Source: Ceratodon purpureus (lineage: Eukaryota; Streptophyta; Bryopsida; Pseudoditrichales; Ditrichaceae). From it: 64,000 bases of DNA. The stretch spans positions 60,736,084-60,800,083 of the forward strand of contig CM026426.1 in the NCBI GenBank assembly GCA_014871385.1. Direction: 5' to 3'. The translations under genes were made by a program, and so were the position numbers. How positions within the stretch are numbered: position 1 is the stretch's first letter; each line of letters opens with the position of its first letter. The notes under the pieces are model-generated. The model saw only the letters and a list, made by a program, of their open reading frames with translations. It was not told the DNA's origin and ran no database searches. Positions 1 to 9,800 of the stretch are shown here, one piece after another.

Positions 1-2
1 AC

Positions 3-575
3 TGCCCCAAGAAGGCACGATGGGATCAATTTTTAGCTGACCAGGAGAAGGCAAACAAAAAACAGGATCACCATGTGAGCAATGTGGAAATTGAATGGCT
101 GGATGAGCCACAGGACCTAGTGGACGTGGCCAATATGACCAGGGCTCAAAGGAAGAAGGAAGGATTACCTCCTATTGAAGACCAGTCCAAGGAACTCGAA
201 CCAAGGAAGGCCCAGACCAAGGAAGACTTGAAGGAGGATGAACGGCTCAGGGAGTCTATGCTAGAAGCCCTGAAAGAGATTCAGCTCAAGGAGGAGCAGG
301 AGGCCAGAGCAGCAGAGCAGACCAAGATTGCTCACTCACATGAAGCTCAAGAGATGGCTGAAGCAGAGATACAAGACAATGAGTGGGCAGGATTCCCAGA
401 TTCTGACGTCCTCAATTATAGCTTAAAGACTGCTCAACAGGGACCAGGAGTACCTGCAGAAACCAGTACAAGGGGGACCAGGAGCAGGATTATGCAAACT
501 TGGTGGGCAGGAGGATATTGGCCAGTCCAGTTACTGTGCCTTTGGGTCAGCTACTACAGATGGCTCCAAACATGA
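3..575 (+). CDS. gag C-terminal part of LTR retrotransposon (partial)
   Basis: The frame is open from base 3, reading CPKKARWDQF at its start, which looks like the tail of a retroviral-type zinc knuckle region, so the true start is upstream of the window. The rest is highly charged (many E, K, Q) and probably a coiled linker. The frame ends at 575, but the homologous protein appears to continue in another frame from about 480 (QDYANLVGRRILASPVTVPL), where a line typical of gypsy-element polyproteins precedes the protease. Either a frameshift mutation or a programmed shift near the purine run at 467-480 joins the two. Function: capsid/nucleocapsid precursor of the element. Confidence 0.5.
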   Translation, partial: CPKKARWDQFLADQEKANKKQDHHVSNVEIEWLDEPQDLVDVANMTRAQRKKEGLPPIEDQSKELEPRKAQTKEDLKEDERLRESMLEALKEIQLKEEQEARAAEQTKIAHSHEAQEMAEAEIQDNEWAGFPDSDVLNYSLKTAQQGPGVPAETSTRGTRSRIMQTWWAGGYWPVQLLCLWVSYYRWLQT

Positions 576-1066
576 TTGAGATTGTCAAGGCCCATGTGTT
601 TCCGGAGTTAAGGGCCAGTAACGATTCTGATCAAGGCGAAACGGCTGGGGTGGAGCAGATGACGAGAAAAGGAGGTCAACCAGGTCTGATACCCAGCTTG
701 GCAGTAGATGTTGACACAGAATTGCCTATGTTAACTGTGCAGATTGGCAATGGGACCTTGGACAAGGTATTGCTGGACGGTGGATCTCGTGTCAATCTCA
801 TTACTAAAGAGGAGCAGAAGCGTTTAGGACTGAAGGACCCACAACCTGCTCCCTACAGACTGAGGATGGCAGACCAAACTGTGGTGGAACCAGTAGGGAT
901 AATCAGAAATGTGAAGGTACACATCCATAGCATTCCTTATCTGATTCCACTCACTGTCATCAAGAATAAGGAAGTGAATGAGGAGTATAGCATGCTGCTA
1001 GGTCGTCCTTGGTTGATTGATGCAAAAGTCAATCATGACTGGGGTAGAAATCTCGTCACAATTTGA
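500..1066 (+). CDS. retrotransposon aspartic protease domain
   Basis: A 188-codon frame. The region LDGGSRVNLITKEEQ (nt about 773-817) has the shape of the retropepsin active-site loop (usual core D-S/T-G; here LDGGS, so the residue after Asp is Gly). The later segment MLLGRPWLIDAKVNHDWG is the typical second conserved block of gypsy-type plant protease domains (LGRPWL followed by a D at a fixed distance). It would cleave the element's polyprotein. The frame stops after NLVTI at 1066, where a longer polyprotein would normally continue into reverse transcriptase. The altered active-site Gly and the frame changes on both sides suggest an old or non-autonomous copy. Confidence 0.7.
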   Translation: MVGRRILASPVTVPLGQLLQMAPNMIEIVKAHVFPELRASNDSDQGETAGVEQMTRKGGQPGLIPSLAVDVDTELPMLTVQIGNGTLDKVLLDGGSRVNLITKEEQKRLGLKDPQPAPYRLRMADQTVVEPVGIIRNVKVHIHSIPYLIPLTVIKNKEVNEEYSMLLGRPWLIDAKVNHDWGRNLVTI

Positions 1067-1093
1067 GGCAACGGGATAGTCAAGACAGTATCA

Positions 1094-1294
1094 GTGAGCC
1101 AGAAGAAGGGATTTGGACCAGATTCAACTGAGGTATTGGTCTGCTACAACCTTACTGAAGAACTCATAGATGAAGAGGAGGAACATTGGCTGGCCACCAA
1201 GCAGGATGTACTGGTCGTTGAGACAGTGGCACTGCCCCAAAAAGATGGAAACCAGGAGCCGGTGGCAGGAGCAGAAAGAGCCTATGAGGACTAG
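1094..1294 (+). CDS. short acidic ORF following the protease (retrotransposon-internal)
   Basis: 66 codons, acidic, containing LTEELIDEEEEHWLATKQD. Its frame and position suggest it continues the polyprotein after the protease; plant gypsy elements often have an acidic linker here before reverse transcriptase. No reverse transcriptase follows. I do not recognise a domain. Confidence 0.3.
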   Translation: MSQKKGFGPDSTEVLVCYNLTEELIDEEEEHWLATKQDVLVVETVALPQKDGNQEPVAGAERAYED

Positions 1295-1550
1295 TTTTTG
1301 ACAAGCATACCAGAGTACTCGACCAAGGGAGTGGTCGAATAGCAAAAGGGGGATAGTGGTCACACACGCCAGGAAGGGAACAGTTTAGATTACCAGGACA
1401 GAGCTGGCACCAGAGAGAAGCATACATCAAGTTCACAGGACCATGACAAGCAAAGCAAGGCAAGAGAAGACCAGAGAGAAGACCAAAACCACCTGAACAA
1501 GACAAGAGAGGACCAGGGAGAAGACCAAGACTAGCAAAGGAAGAGAAGAG

Positions 1551-1812
1551 AGGACATGGAGGCAGACCAAGATAATGCAGGCCTCAAGGACCAAGACAAC
1601 AATTTTTTCAAGGATCAGGAAGAAGACCAAGACTAGCTGAACAAGACAAGAGAGGACCACGGAGAAGACCAAGACCACCTGAACAAGACAAGAGAGGACC
1701 AGGGAGAAGACCAAGACCAGCAGAGCAAGAGAAGAGAGGACATGGAGGCAGACCTAGACAGTGCAGGCCTCAAGGACCAAGACAACAATTTTTTCAAGGA
1801 TCAGGAAGGAGA
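1551..1812 (+). repeat. tandem duplication of about 186 bp inside the retrotransposon
   Basis: The block beginning AGGACATGGAGGCAGA and running through CAACAATTTTTTCAAGGATC occurs at about 1551 and again at about 1737 with only a few differences. Between and around the copies the sequence is built from a GACCA/GAAGACCA motif. This looks like local expansion of a coding region for a repetitive D/Q/E/K-rich protein. Confidence 0.75.
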
Positions 1813-2032
1813 TGAAGATGAGTGGAGGAGAAACAGAGACGACCAGGAGAGCAAAAATGAAGAGGGACATGACAAAGATCAGGAGCACGAGAACAGGTGG
1901 GAAGAGGGCCAAAGTTTAGAAAAAGGAGATGAGGGCGAAATAGAGAAAAAAATAATAGAAAAAAGAGAAAAAAAAGAGGAAGTAATCAGAAAAGGGGCAG
2001 GAGAGAAAGAAAGGAAGCAGCTAGGAGTATAG
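1742..2032 (+). CDS. D/E/K-rich repetitive ORF in retrotransposon
   Basis: 96 codons of almost only D, E, K, R, Q, N, G. It lies in the expanded GACCA-type repeat between protease and LTR. No domain is recognisable; composition resembles intrinsically disordered or coiled-coil gag-like tails. It may be read-through of repeat DNA rather than a functional protein. Confidence 0.25.
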   Translation: MEADLDSAGLKDQDNNFFKDQEGDEDEWRRNRDDQESKNEEGHDKDQEHENRWEEGQSLEKGDEGEIEKKIIEKREKKEEVIRKGAGEKERKQLGV

Positions 2033-2361
2033 TGCGGGGTAGTGGAAATCAGCCCTCTTAAACAGGAACAAGAGATGGGACAGCAGAAGGAGCGCTATCA
2101 GCAAAGAGGAGGAGGCAGACAGGGTTTCAGTAGGAGCGGCTGCCAAAGCAGAGAGGAGCAAGAGCATTGTGAGCCAAGAGGAGGAGGCAGCCAGGATTAT
2201 AGCACGAGCGGTTGCCAAGGAGACCAACAGCAAGAGCTTGAAGACCAGAAGAAAGTGTTGGAGACCAAGAAGATGAGGCGGCAGCCAAGATAGAGGACCA
2301 GAAGAACGGGAGTCAGGAGAAGGACCAACAAGACATCAGTCCAAATGACCTGGAAAAGAGA

Positions 2362-3078
2362 GTGAATAGGTTGGACCAAGAAAACAGGGACCAGCCAAGG
2401 TGGACCAAAGATGGAGGAGGTAAGAAAAATAAAAAAGAGAAAAATGAAGGAACTGACCAAGAGAAATGGGACCTGCAGGAGGTAGAACAAGAGCAGCAAA
2501 GATCCAAAGACCAGGCTAGGATGCCACAGGGATCTAGAGGAGGACACCAGGTCAAGAGGATGGGTGGGCAGAGGAGTAGTCCACTACAGCTCTCCAGTAG
2601 CCAAGAGATGGTTTTAGTGTTGGCACCCACCAGGCAGTTGCCAGTATTAGAGGAGCAGCACCAGGAGCAGCACCAAGATCAGCATCAGGACCAGCCCCAG
2701 GAGCAGTCCAAGGAGCAGCGCCAAGACCAGGTTATAACGGACCAGCCAGAGGAGCAAGATCCTATAGACCAACAGGAGGAGCCAAGTGTGGATTTATCCA
2801 CAAGCCAAGTAGACACCACGATCTCAACCAAATCAGGAGGGGCATGGCAGCAGGCACCAGAGGACCAAGTGAGTATCACCAAGGAGGTGGGCATGTTGGT
2901 TCAGCAGTTGCAAGTGGCATTGGCACAAGCATCTCGTGTGCAGGATTTGCAGGAGCAGGAGGATCGGTCTGGCCCCACCTACCAAGACCTTATCAGCTTC
3001 AGGCTTAGTCAGGAGGAGAAGATTCGGGAGTTGACTAACCAGCTCCAACATGCTGAGCAGCGGTTAGTGGCACTTTAG
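2362..3078 (+). CDS. Q/E/D-rich coiled-coil ORF before the 3' LTR
   Basis: 238 codons. The first two thirds are repeats of Q-E/D-Q (for example QEQHQDQHQDQPQEQ). The last third (ISTKSGGAWQQ onward) is less repetitive and has heptad-like spacing (MLVQQLQVALAQASRVQDLQ, IRELTNQLQHAEQRLVAL), so a coiled coil is likely. The same theme continues past the stop at 3078 in another frame to about 3250. It is the position where additional ORFs occur in some plant gypsy elements. Function unknown. Confidence 0.35.
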   Translation: MNRLDQENRDQPRWTKDGGGKKNKKEKNEGTDQEKWDLQEVEQEQQRSKDQARMPQGSRGGHQVKRMGGQRSSPLQLSSSQEMVLVLAPTRQLPVLEEQHQEQHQDQHQDQPQEQSKEQRQDQVITDQPEEQDPIDQQEEPSVDLSTSQVDTTISTKSGGAWQQAPEDQVSITKEVGMLVQQLQVALAQASRVQDLQEQEDRSGPTYQDLISFRLSQEEKIRELTNQLQHAEQRLVAL

Positions 3079-3337
3079 CAGGACCAAGAGAGGGAGAGCC
3101 AGGCTTGGGTTGATCAAGGGGTCCAGGCAGAGGTACTCAGGACCAGGAGGATGGAGTTGGAGGTCAAGGCTAATGCCCGATTGAACCACTTTGATCGATT
3201 GGCACTAGCGAATCAGCAGTTGAGTACGAAGAGTACTAGTAGGACCACTGGTAGACTCGGTTTTAAATTTTTTGACACTTTTTAATTTTTGGCTAAGTAC
3301 ATAAAACTTAAAGCCGGAGCATCTGAGGGCAGATGCT

Positions 3338-3354
3338 GACTAAAAGGGGGATAA
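3338..3354 (+). promoter_or_regulatory. polypurine tract of the LTR element
   Basis: The purine-rich stretch ending AAAAGGGGGATAA directly precedes the LTR start TGTTAAAGGG. In LTR elements this RNase H-resistant tract primes plus-strand DNA synthesis. Confidence 0.65.
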
Positions 3355-3968
3355 TGTTAAAGGGATTTTTTGCCTTTTTACCTAAGATTCAGTAAAACAG
3401 GAGCAGGAACAGTAAACTGCCAGGAGCAGTAAAACAGTTAGTTACTGTCCAGTAAGTAGTTACTGCATTTTGGATGAAGTTTTGGCAATCGGATGAAAAA
3501 TCGACTTGGATGAAAAACGGACAGATTGGAGGGTGGCGGCTAGGGTTTGGGGGGGTAGTGAGGAGTGAGGCCTTGGCGGCTCTCACTCTCTCTCTCTCCC
3601 CTTGCAGATTTGCAGCTATGGAGGTTAGGATGGTAGTTGGAACGGGGGATTAGAGTTAGACTAAGGAACAGATCTGATAGGACCTGAACGTATTGTACTT
3701 GGAAGGCATTGAATAACATAGAAAGTGATCTTTTGCTCATTGGGTTGTGTGCACATTGAATGCTATTGGTTTGAGGTAGTTTTGCATTGTGGATTCTTGC
3801 ATTGATGGAGCAGTAGACCAGGACAGAAAGGTTAGAATCTGGTACAGTAAAGGAGCAGAATGGTGTTGGACAGAATTAGTGAGGTGGGTATCAAAATTTC
3901 GTGGGTTCCTCTTTAGATCTGGACAGTAGAATAGCTTTTTAAGGGTGAAGCTAAATCACCCTTTAACA
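3355..3968 (+). repeat. 3' LTR (614 bp)
   Basis: It starts TGTTAAAGGG and ends CCCTTTAACA, a perfect 10-bp terminal inverted pair with the TG...CA ends of LTRs. It follows a polypurine tract. The body contains repeated CAGTAA/AGCAG motifs near 3400-3460 and a CT-rich run at 3580-3602. A solo-LTR reading is excluded by the retroviral-type sequence directly upstream. Confidence 0.75.
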
Positions 3969-4352
3969 GTCAATACCCTAGATGTCAATTAGACGCTGAA
4001 AACCACTCAGAATAACCCAGACCAAAATCAAAATCCCTTCGCTCTTCAACTCCCACATCTACTCAAGAACAGAACCATGTAACCACTTCAAAACACCACA
4101 AGAGAAATACAACTGAACACTCTAATCATAACACAACAAGACCTAAAAAGTAATTGTCCCACACAACATACCCATCATTTCGAAGACGAAATAATCAAAG
4201 GAAATGCTCAGAATCACTCCAAAAAAACACCCCACACCAGCCATTTTCCAAATCCACATGCAAAGTACATCTTGTACATGCAAAGTTGAGCAAGACCTAG
4301 ACAACCTCCAACCTACCGTCACCTATGCCATTCTCAAACAACCTACAAAAGC
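3969..4352. other. intergenic, no gene seen
   Basis: A-rich sequence between the LTR and the TPP fragment. No open frame, repeat or RNA signature is apparent; it may include 3' flanking sequence carried with the TPP fragment, which ends just to the right on the minus strand. Confidence 0.5.
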
Positions 4353-4769
4353 TTAGAAACACAACCCGCAGTATATGCTTCGTATCTTTAAGTTACACAG
4401 AGAGGAGAATAAGAAGTGTACTTCTAGAGGATCCCGAAGCGAAAAAGTGGCTTTCGTCGACTTAGGAGCAGATGACACTAAGCTGCTGCAACCGTGCTCC
4501 AGGCCATTCAACAACTGGCAATCACAATCAGTGACGCCAATGTGAGTTCCAAAGTACACGCTCGTGACTGCGCAATAGTCCGCATCGAAAAGAAAAAATC
4601 ATATCAACTGCCTAGTAAAGCCTCAGAGATTTTCTTCATTATTTCCATTGCACCGGGTACTATAATCTGAGCATGTGGTTATCGCAACAACTAAGTTACG
4701 TCCATACCTTGAGAGCATCTTCATCTGTTCGGTCATCTCCGATGTACACAGGTAAGACATCAGCAAAAC
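4353..4769 (-). pseudogene. trehalose-6-phosphate phosphatase, last two exons only
   Basis: Minus-strand exons 4769-4708 and 4514-4353. The first encodes FADVLPVYIGDDRTDEDALK, the haloacid-dehalogenase motif of plant TPPs (usual GDDRTDEDAF). The second, joined in frame, encodes the TPP C-terminal block around LVSSAPKSTKATFSLRDPLE and ends with TAA. Splice sites CAG/exon and AAG/GTATGG are intact. TPP dephosphorylates trehalose-6-phosphate in sugar signalling. The nucleophile region and everything upstream are absent, so this cannot be a working enzyme. It sits 0.9 kb downstream of another host-gene exon on the same strand, as expected of a fragment captured by a transposon. Confidence 0.75.
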
Positions 4770-5627
4770 CTGCAAAATCAAACAACATCACATTCCCGGA
4801 CCATAGTACATGTTAACAGAGATAAAGTCGTTAGACCATCATACACATTGAAGCTGATGCCAGTGTCGAAACTGAAAGTAAAAACTATGGCATAAATTGG
4901 ACACAAAAGCCACTATTGCCTATACACCATAAGAGCCTCATGATCAGCTCACCAAACGCCAAACCCCAACTACGCCAGATCTAACAACAAAACCCTAGAC
5001 TAAGACTCTCGGACAATGACCGCAAAAGCACAGCAATGCCAACGGCTTTGCGGGTCAAAAACAAAGTCGACAACCACGAGCACAACAATGAGGCACAAAA
5101 CAACCTCTCCTCCTGCCACAGCACAGCGATCCGGCACTCTAACACCCTCCTCTCCAAGCACCAAAAGAAACCGCAATAGTACACGAAAATATACCATGTA
5201 AAAACGAGAACTCCGATCCGGCGCAACAAGAAGTTGGCAAGCCACGACAAGAAGGAATTCTAAACCTCTCCTTCCCAACCACCTCGTTAACTAAATCAAC
5301 ACTCAAACAAACGTCGCAAAAACTTAAACTTAAACCCGATCATAAACCTTACGAACAAAACTCCTCCCAATACCCCCACACCCTCCACTCCCACTAAGAC
5401 GCCATCGAAAGCGAAAACCACAAAAGGGAAAAGCTCCAGACATCCCAAAATTTAACAACACTAACGCTAACATTTTCACTGTTGATTCATCAAGTTCCCG
5501 TTCACAAAAAACACGCCTCTCACTATACAAGGGAGGAGATGTCCACAACAAAAACCGACTAAAAACCTCAATCAACCAATCTAACCCCTCCAATCACGCA
5601 ACCGAGGCAATGCCAAAAGAAACTCAC
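4770..5627. other. intron-like sequence between two captured fragments
   Basis: On the minus strand this stretch is T/G-rich like an intron. No further exon of either flanking gene, no transposon end and no RNA gene is recognisable. Confidence 0.4.
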
Positions 5628-5735
5628 AGTCTCAGACCGCTTCAGCAATGGCCCCTGCAAGAGCACAGTCCTAGCGCCACCGCTGAGCTGCTTCTTAATC
5701 TTCTCAAGCCTCACCTTCGGATCGTCACTCCCAAC
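5628..5735 (-). pseudogene. exon fragment of a plant PH-domain protein
   Basis: A 36-codon exon bounded by GGCAG at 5735 and ACT/GTGAGT at 5628. It reads DPKVRLEKIKKQLSGGARTV followed by LLQGPLLKRSET, the start of the pleckstrin-homology domain in plant PH proteins, where the family continues with a K-W-N-E-R-W-like strand. That continuation is not found downstream (lower coordinates). A single exon without its partners is a fragment, not a gene. The family assignment is from memory of the LLQGPLLKRSET block and should be searched. Confidence 0.55.
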
Positions 5736-5940
5736 CTGCCCAACCCACAAACACCACACCAACCCTCTCACACTTCAACCCTAAACACCCAAAACAGGCC
5801 CCAAAATTCCAACCCACCCCCAAAAACACCAACCTCCATCCACCAACACGAACCTCACAAACCCTGCAACGAGAAAAACAATCCGACAAAACCCGAGCAA
5901 CGCGATGGAGCATTACCTTCTGAGAAGAAAAGGAATTACC

Positions 5941-6050
5941 CAAGTGCCACCCAAGTGCCCACCCGCGTCCCCACCCAAGTGCCCACCCAATGCCCACCCG
6001 CGTCCCCACCCGCGTCCCCAAGTGCCCACCCGCGTCCCCAAAAGCCTCAG
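5941..6050. repeat. minisatellite of CCCACCC(G/A)... units
   Basis: Alternating units GTGCCCACCCGCGTCCCC and CACCCAAGTGCC are repeated about eight times over 110 bp. It is a GC-rich tandem repeat and explains the Pro/Ala-rich open frames on both strands here. Confidence 0.85.
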
Positions 6051-6059
6051 CAAATGTGA

Positions 6060-6876
6060 CGGTGCCACGTTACAATCCCGAAGCCAATGCTCTCACGTTC
6101 TATTAGTATGCTATCTGGGCAATGTCCGGCGCGTGAACACTATGATGGAATCGATCCCCAGACCTCGCCCTTCTGGGCAAAACTTCGATCCATCTGGACA
6201 CAATAAACAATTTATTTGATAATAGTAAAGACTGATTACCAATATACTCTCAATGGCCGACAATACCCGGACGATTCTGGAATTTGGACACGTGGCGGAT
6301 CACTATTCGATTTGTGATTCGTGTGTACCCGAGTTCCACCTACGTGGCAATTGCAGATTCGTCAGTTTATTTCACGGTGACGTATTCCGTTGGATGAAAC
6401 CCTGATGGAAGATGAAATGTCGATACCCTAATAGATGAGAAACGATCGATACGCTATACCGTCGGATGCCTCAGCCATTGAATCCTGGCCGTTGATCCTG
6501 GACTATATGAGTCGGGGTTGGGGATTTCTGAACTCCTTTTTTTCCGCCCTCGCGCGCGAGAGCTCTGGCTCCCCACGAGAGCGCTGCGGTCGTCCTGCGT
6601 TGCGGTCGAGTTTTACTTGTTTTTCCTGTTTCATTTGTGTTTTTGGAGGTTTTATAGTTGTGTTTCAGTTTTGCTGCGTTGAAATTGTGTTTTGCGTGAG
6701 TTTTTTGTGGCCGTTTCTGAGTGTTAGGGTTTTGTGGGCTAGGGTTTATCTGTAAGTTCATCTCTTTCCTTTCGTCTTTTGGTTTAGTCTTTGTACATAG
6801 GTGTTCGTTGTGTTCGTTTCTTAGTGTGTTTCTTTGTCGTGTTTGTGTGCAGGTTCTTGCGGTGTTCGTCGCGGCA
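6060..6876 (+). promoter_or_regulatory. 5' region of the recombinase-like gene, with a 5'UTR intron
   Basis: The stretch upstream of the ATG at 6877 carries GTTAGGGTTTTGTGGGCTAGGGTTT at 6722-6747, a motif common in plant 5' leaders (AGGGTTT repeats). It is followed by CTGTAAGTTC, a good donor, and by GTGTTTGTGTGCAG at 6839-6852, a good acceptor just before the coding start. The leader therefore probably has its own intron. I cannot place a TATA box with confidence. Confidence 0.45.
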
Positions 6877-9800
6877 ATGTCATCCAATCAGGTAGGTTTT
6901 CTGTATTTGCTAGGTTTTCTTGTATTCGTGTATCTTGTTTAATGTATCTGCTATGTATCTTCTTTTAATGTATCTGCTATGTACCTTGTATCTGCTTTTT
7001 ATCTTGTTTAATGTATCTGCTATGTTTCTTGTATTTTGTTTTCTTCTTAGGTTGATGTTGAGGCTTCCGCGGTTGGAGCTGCTTCGGGAGTGTTAGCGCA
7101 GGTTAAGGTAGTATGTAACATGTTATTCTTATTTTTATAATTTTATGTTTTCTGTAACGGTGTTGTTTTATTTGATTGTTTGGTCATTTACCTTCTGTTT
7201 GTTTTTGTTTTGTAGGTTGAAGTTGATGCTGCGGTTGATCGTGTTGGTGTTTCGGATTCTGTTGCTGCGCCGACAGTGTTGTTTGATGTTAAGGTAAATC
7301 ACTTTTCATTTGTCTCTCTTCACTTTCGTGTAACAAATGTTTTTGGTTAATATTTTATTTTATTCATATGGTTCTCATTTTATCATTTGAACTAATGTTT
7401 ATGTTGTGCTATGTTTTAGATGGAGGATGTTTCCAGTTGTCTATCCGAAGCTAAGCGATTGCGAGAAGTAAGTAATTCATCTGATGTAGAGCCCGTTCCT
7501 AGAGTCCTGGTGCTTCCATCCTTCAACCTTCGGCAACGGAACAGCAATGTCGTCGAGATCAAATCAGAGATCGACGTTCTTCCAGGTACGTTTCAATTCT
7601 AATTTATTTAGTTGTCATTTCTTGTCTATTTATTTATTTATTTTTCTAATTGTCTTATCCTATTGTTTTCTTATTCTTTTTGTCTGTTTTTGTAGATTGT
7701 TGTCTATTCGGAGTCACGGCTGCAGACGACGCGAGGTTAGAGGAGCTTGAGCGACAGTACTTGAAGGAAGTCAAAGTTCGATCCAAACTTCAAGAGGACG
7801 ACAGCGAGGAGTTGGATCGGGTTGTCAATTTGAACTGGGATAAGTATCTATCCACTCAATCCCAGACTCAATCGCAGGTATGTTTAATAGAGTTGATATA
7901 TTTTAGAATTCTTGTATGTTTTAAAATTTTGAAACAGTTAATTAAATGAGATGGAGTTATAAATGTAATCATTAAATTCTAAAATGGTAATTAGTTCACT
8001 TAAAATTTCTTTACGAAATACTAAAATCTAATCCCAAATTTTAAGGTAAAAATCGCGGGTAATAATAATTGTGTCATCGAGTTAGTTGCAGAAGATGTCA
8101 GCGACTGTGTTGACATAACTTGCACTGAAGGTACGTTATAATTTCTGACTTTTTTAATTAAAATTTTAACTAAATTAAGGAAGTAATGTTGTTTAAGAAA
8201 ATCTATTGTACCATGTTGTTTTTTAATTCAAAAGCAGGGGCCATGCCCGGCCGAAGGCCGCCGAAGCCGCGCGGCAGCGCATGTTGTCGATTAAATTGTT
8301 TATTGTGGTTCTTTTGTAGATGCCAATCACAATTTCGAAACGTTTGCTGCACAGACTGACATTTTGCGGGAGTGTCGTGGACACGGTAAGTTAGACAGTG
8401 CTTTTGTTTTTAAATACTTTTTTCTAACTTTGTTTTTATTTTGTTTTGTTTTTTGATTAGTTTTTCTGTTGTTTTTGCGATTATAAGTTTTGTTGTTTAG
8501 TTGAATAGTAGTTTCTTGGTTTTTGTTGAATTCAAAAGCAGGGGCCATGCCCGGCCGAAGGCCGCCGAAGCCGCGCGGCAGCGCGGCAGCGCCAGTTGTT
8601 GATAAATATGTTTTTCGTTATTTTTTGCAGATGCTAATGACAATAACGGTACGATTGCTGCAGAGATTAATTTGGCGGGGGCTGGTCGTGGAGATGGTAA
8701 TTTTTTGATTGCATTTGTTTGTCATTCTGTTTTTATTTTTGTTTTATTATAAATTGTTTTTGAGTAGATTTGCTGCTTTGTTTTTTTATGATCATTAGTT
8801 TTGAGTGTTCTGTTCTATTCCTTTTTAGTTGAAGTTTGTAATATATGTATTTTGTAATGTTTTCTTACTTTTACATTTTTTGTGCAGATGTTAGTGGTCC
8901 TCGGCTGAATGCTTCTGATGGACCCGGTTCGTTGGCACCTGGTGAATACGGATACGTCGACTCAGGTACGTGTTAGAAATCTTCTGGGAATATTAGCTCA
9001 TCTAATGTGCGTTAGAGTTGTGAAGAGTTTGAGTTGTGTTAGAGTTGTGTGTTAGAGTTTGAGTTGTTAGAGTTGTTGTTAGAGTTTGAGTTGTGTTTAG
9101 TTTGAAAGTGTGTAGTTTGAGTTGTGTGTAGATAGCGGAGTTGTTCATAGTTGGAGTTGGAGGGAAGCTGAAGTCAGAAGGAGACTAGTCTTTAATTATA
9201 TACACGATCCTAGAGTAGCTGCGTTCTATGGAGGTAAACCTTAATAATTCTGAATTCACTTTTGAAGATTTCTGTTAAAATTGTTATCTAGTCATTTCTG
9301 TTTGATTTTTCTAAAATTTGTTGGTTTTGGTTTGCAGTTGCTCCAGTGGTTCCGGAAGTTCCAGCCGCGGTTGCTCCAGATTCGGACAAAGGTGACGACG
9401 ATGAGAACGTGGAGCAGGAGGAGACTGAGGATGATGATCCTAATTCGGTGACTTATAATGATGAGGACGAAGATGAAGATCCTGGTGATGTTTTTATTCC
9501 TTCCAGCGGAAATTTCCCTGATGATGAAGACGAAGCAGATGCGGAGGATTGTAACGAGAAGGAAAGTGCAAACGGTGGACCTCAAAATTCAGGTAATAAT
9601 ATGTTATTGTTTTCTTGAATTTTTAATTTGTGTTGTTTTTGTATTTGCTTAGTTTTATTGTATGTTTGTCCAGTTTTATGTGATTTCTAATTTTTTCTAA
9701 TTTTTCCAGATTCAACTTCGAAAGGAAGCAGGTTTTGTGACTTGGACGACAAGGAGTTGAGGAATGTCGATATTGGTGGAGAAAGGAGGAGTCTGAACTC

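Larger units (their letters stand above)
1..3968 (+). mobile_element. LTR retrotransposon, 3' portion (left edge outside window)
   Basis: A reading frame open from the window edge (gag end), an aspartic-protease domain at about 720-1066, then 2 kb of charged repetitive sequence, a purine-rich tract and a terminal LTR follow each other on the plus strand. The protease resembles those of Ty3/gypsy-type elements. I see no reverse transcriptase, RNase H or integrase between the protease and the LTR, so the copy looks non-autonomous or internally deleted. The left LTR and primer site lie outside the window. The 5 bases after the LTR (GTCAA) may be one half of the target duplication, but the other half cannot be seen. 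Confidence 0.75.

Noticed and set aside
5610-6219. Pro-rich frames on both strands
   Set aside because: They run through the CCCACCC minisatellite and across the minus-strand PH exon in the wrong frame.
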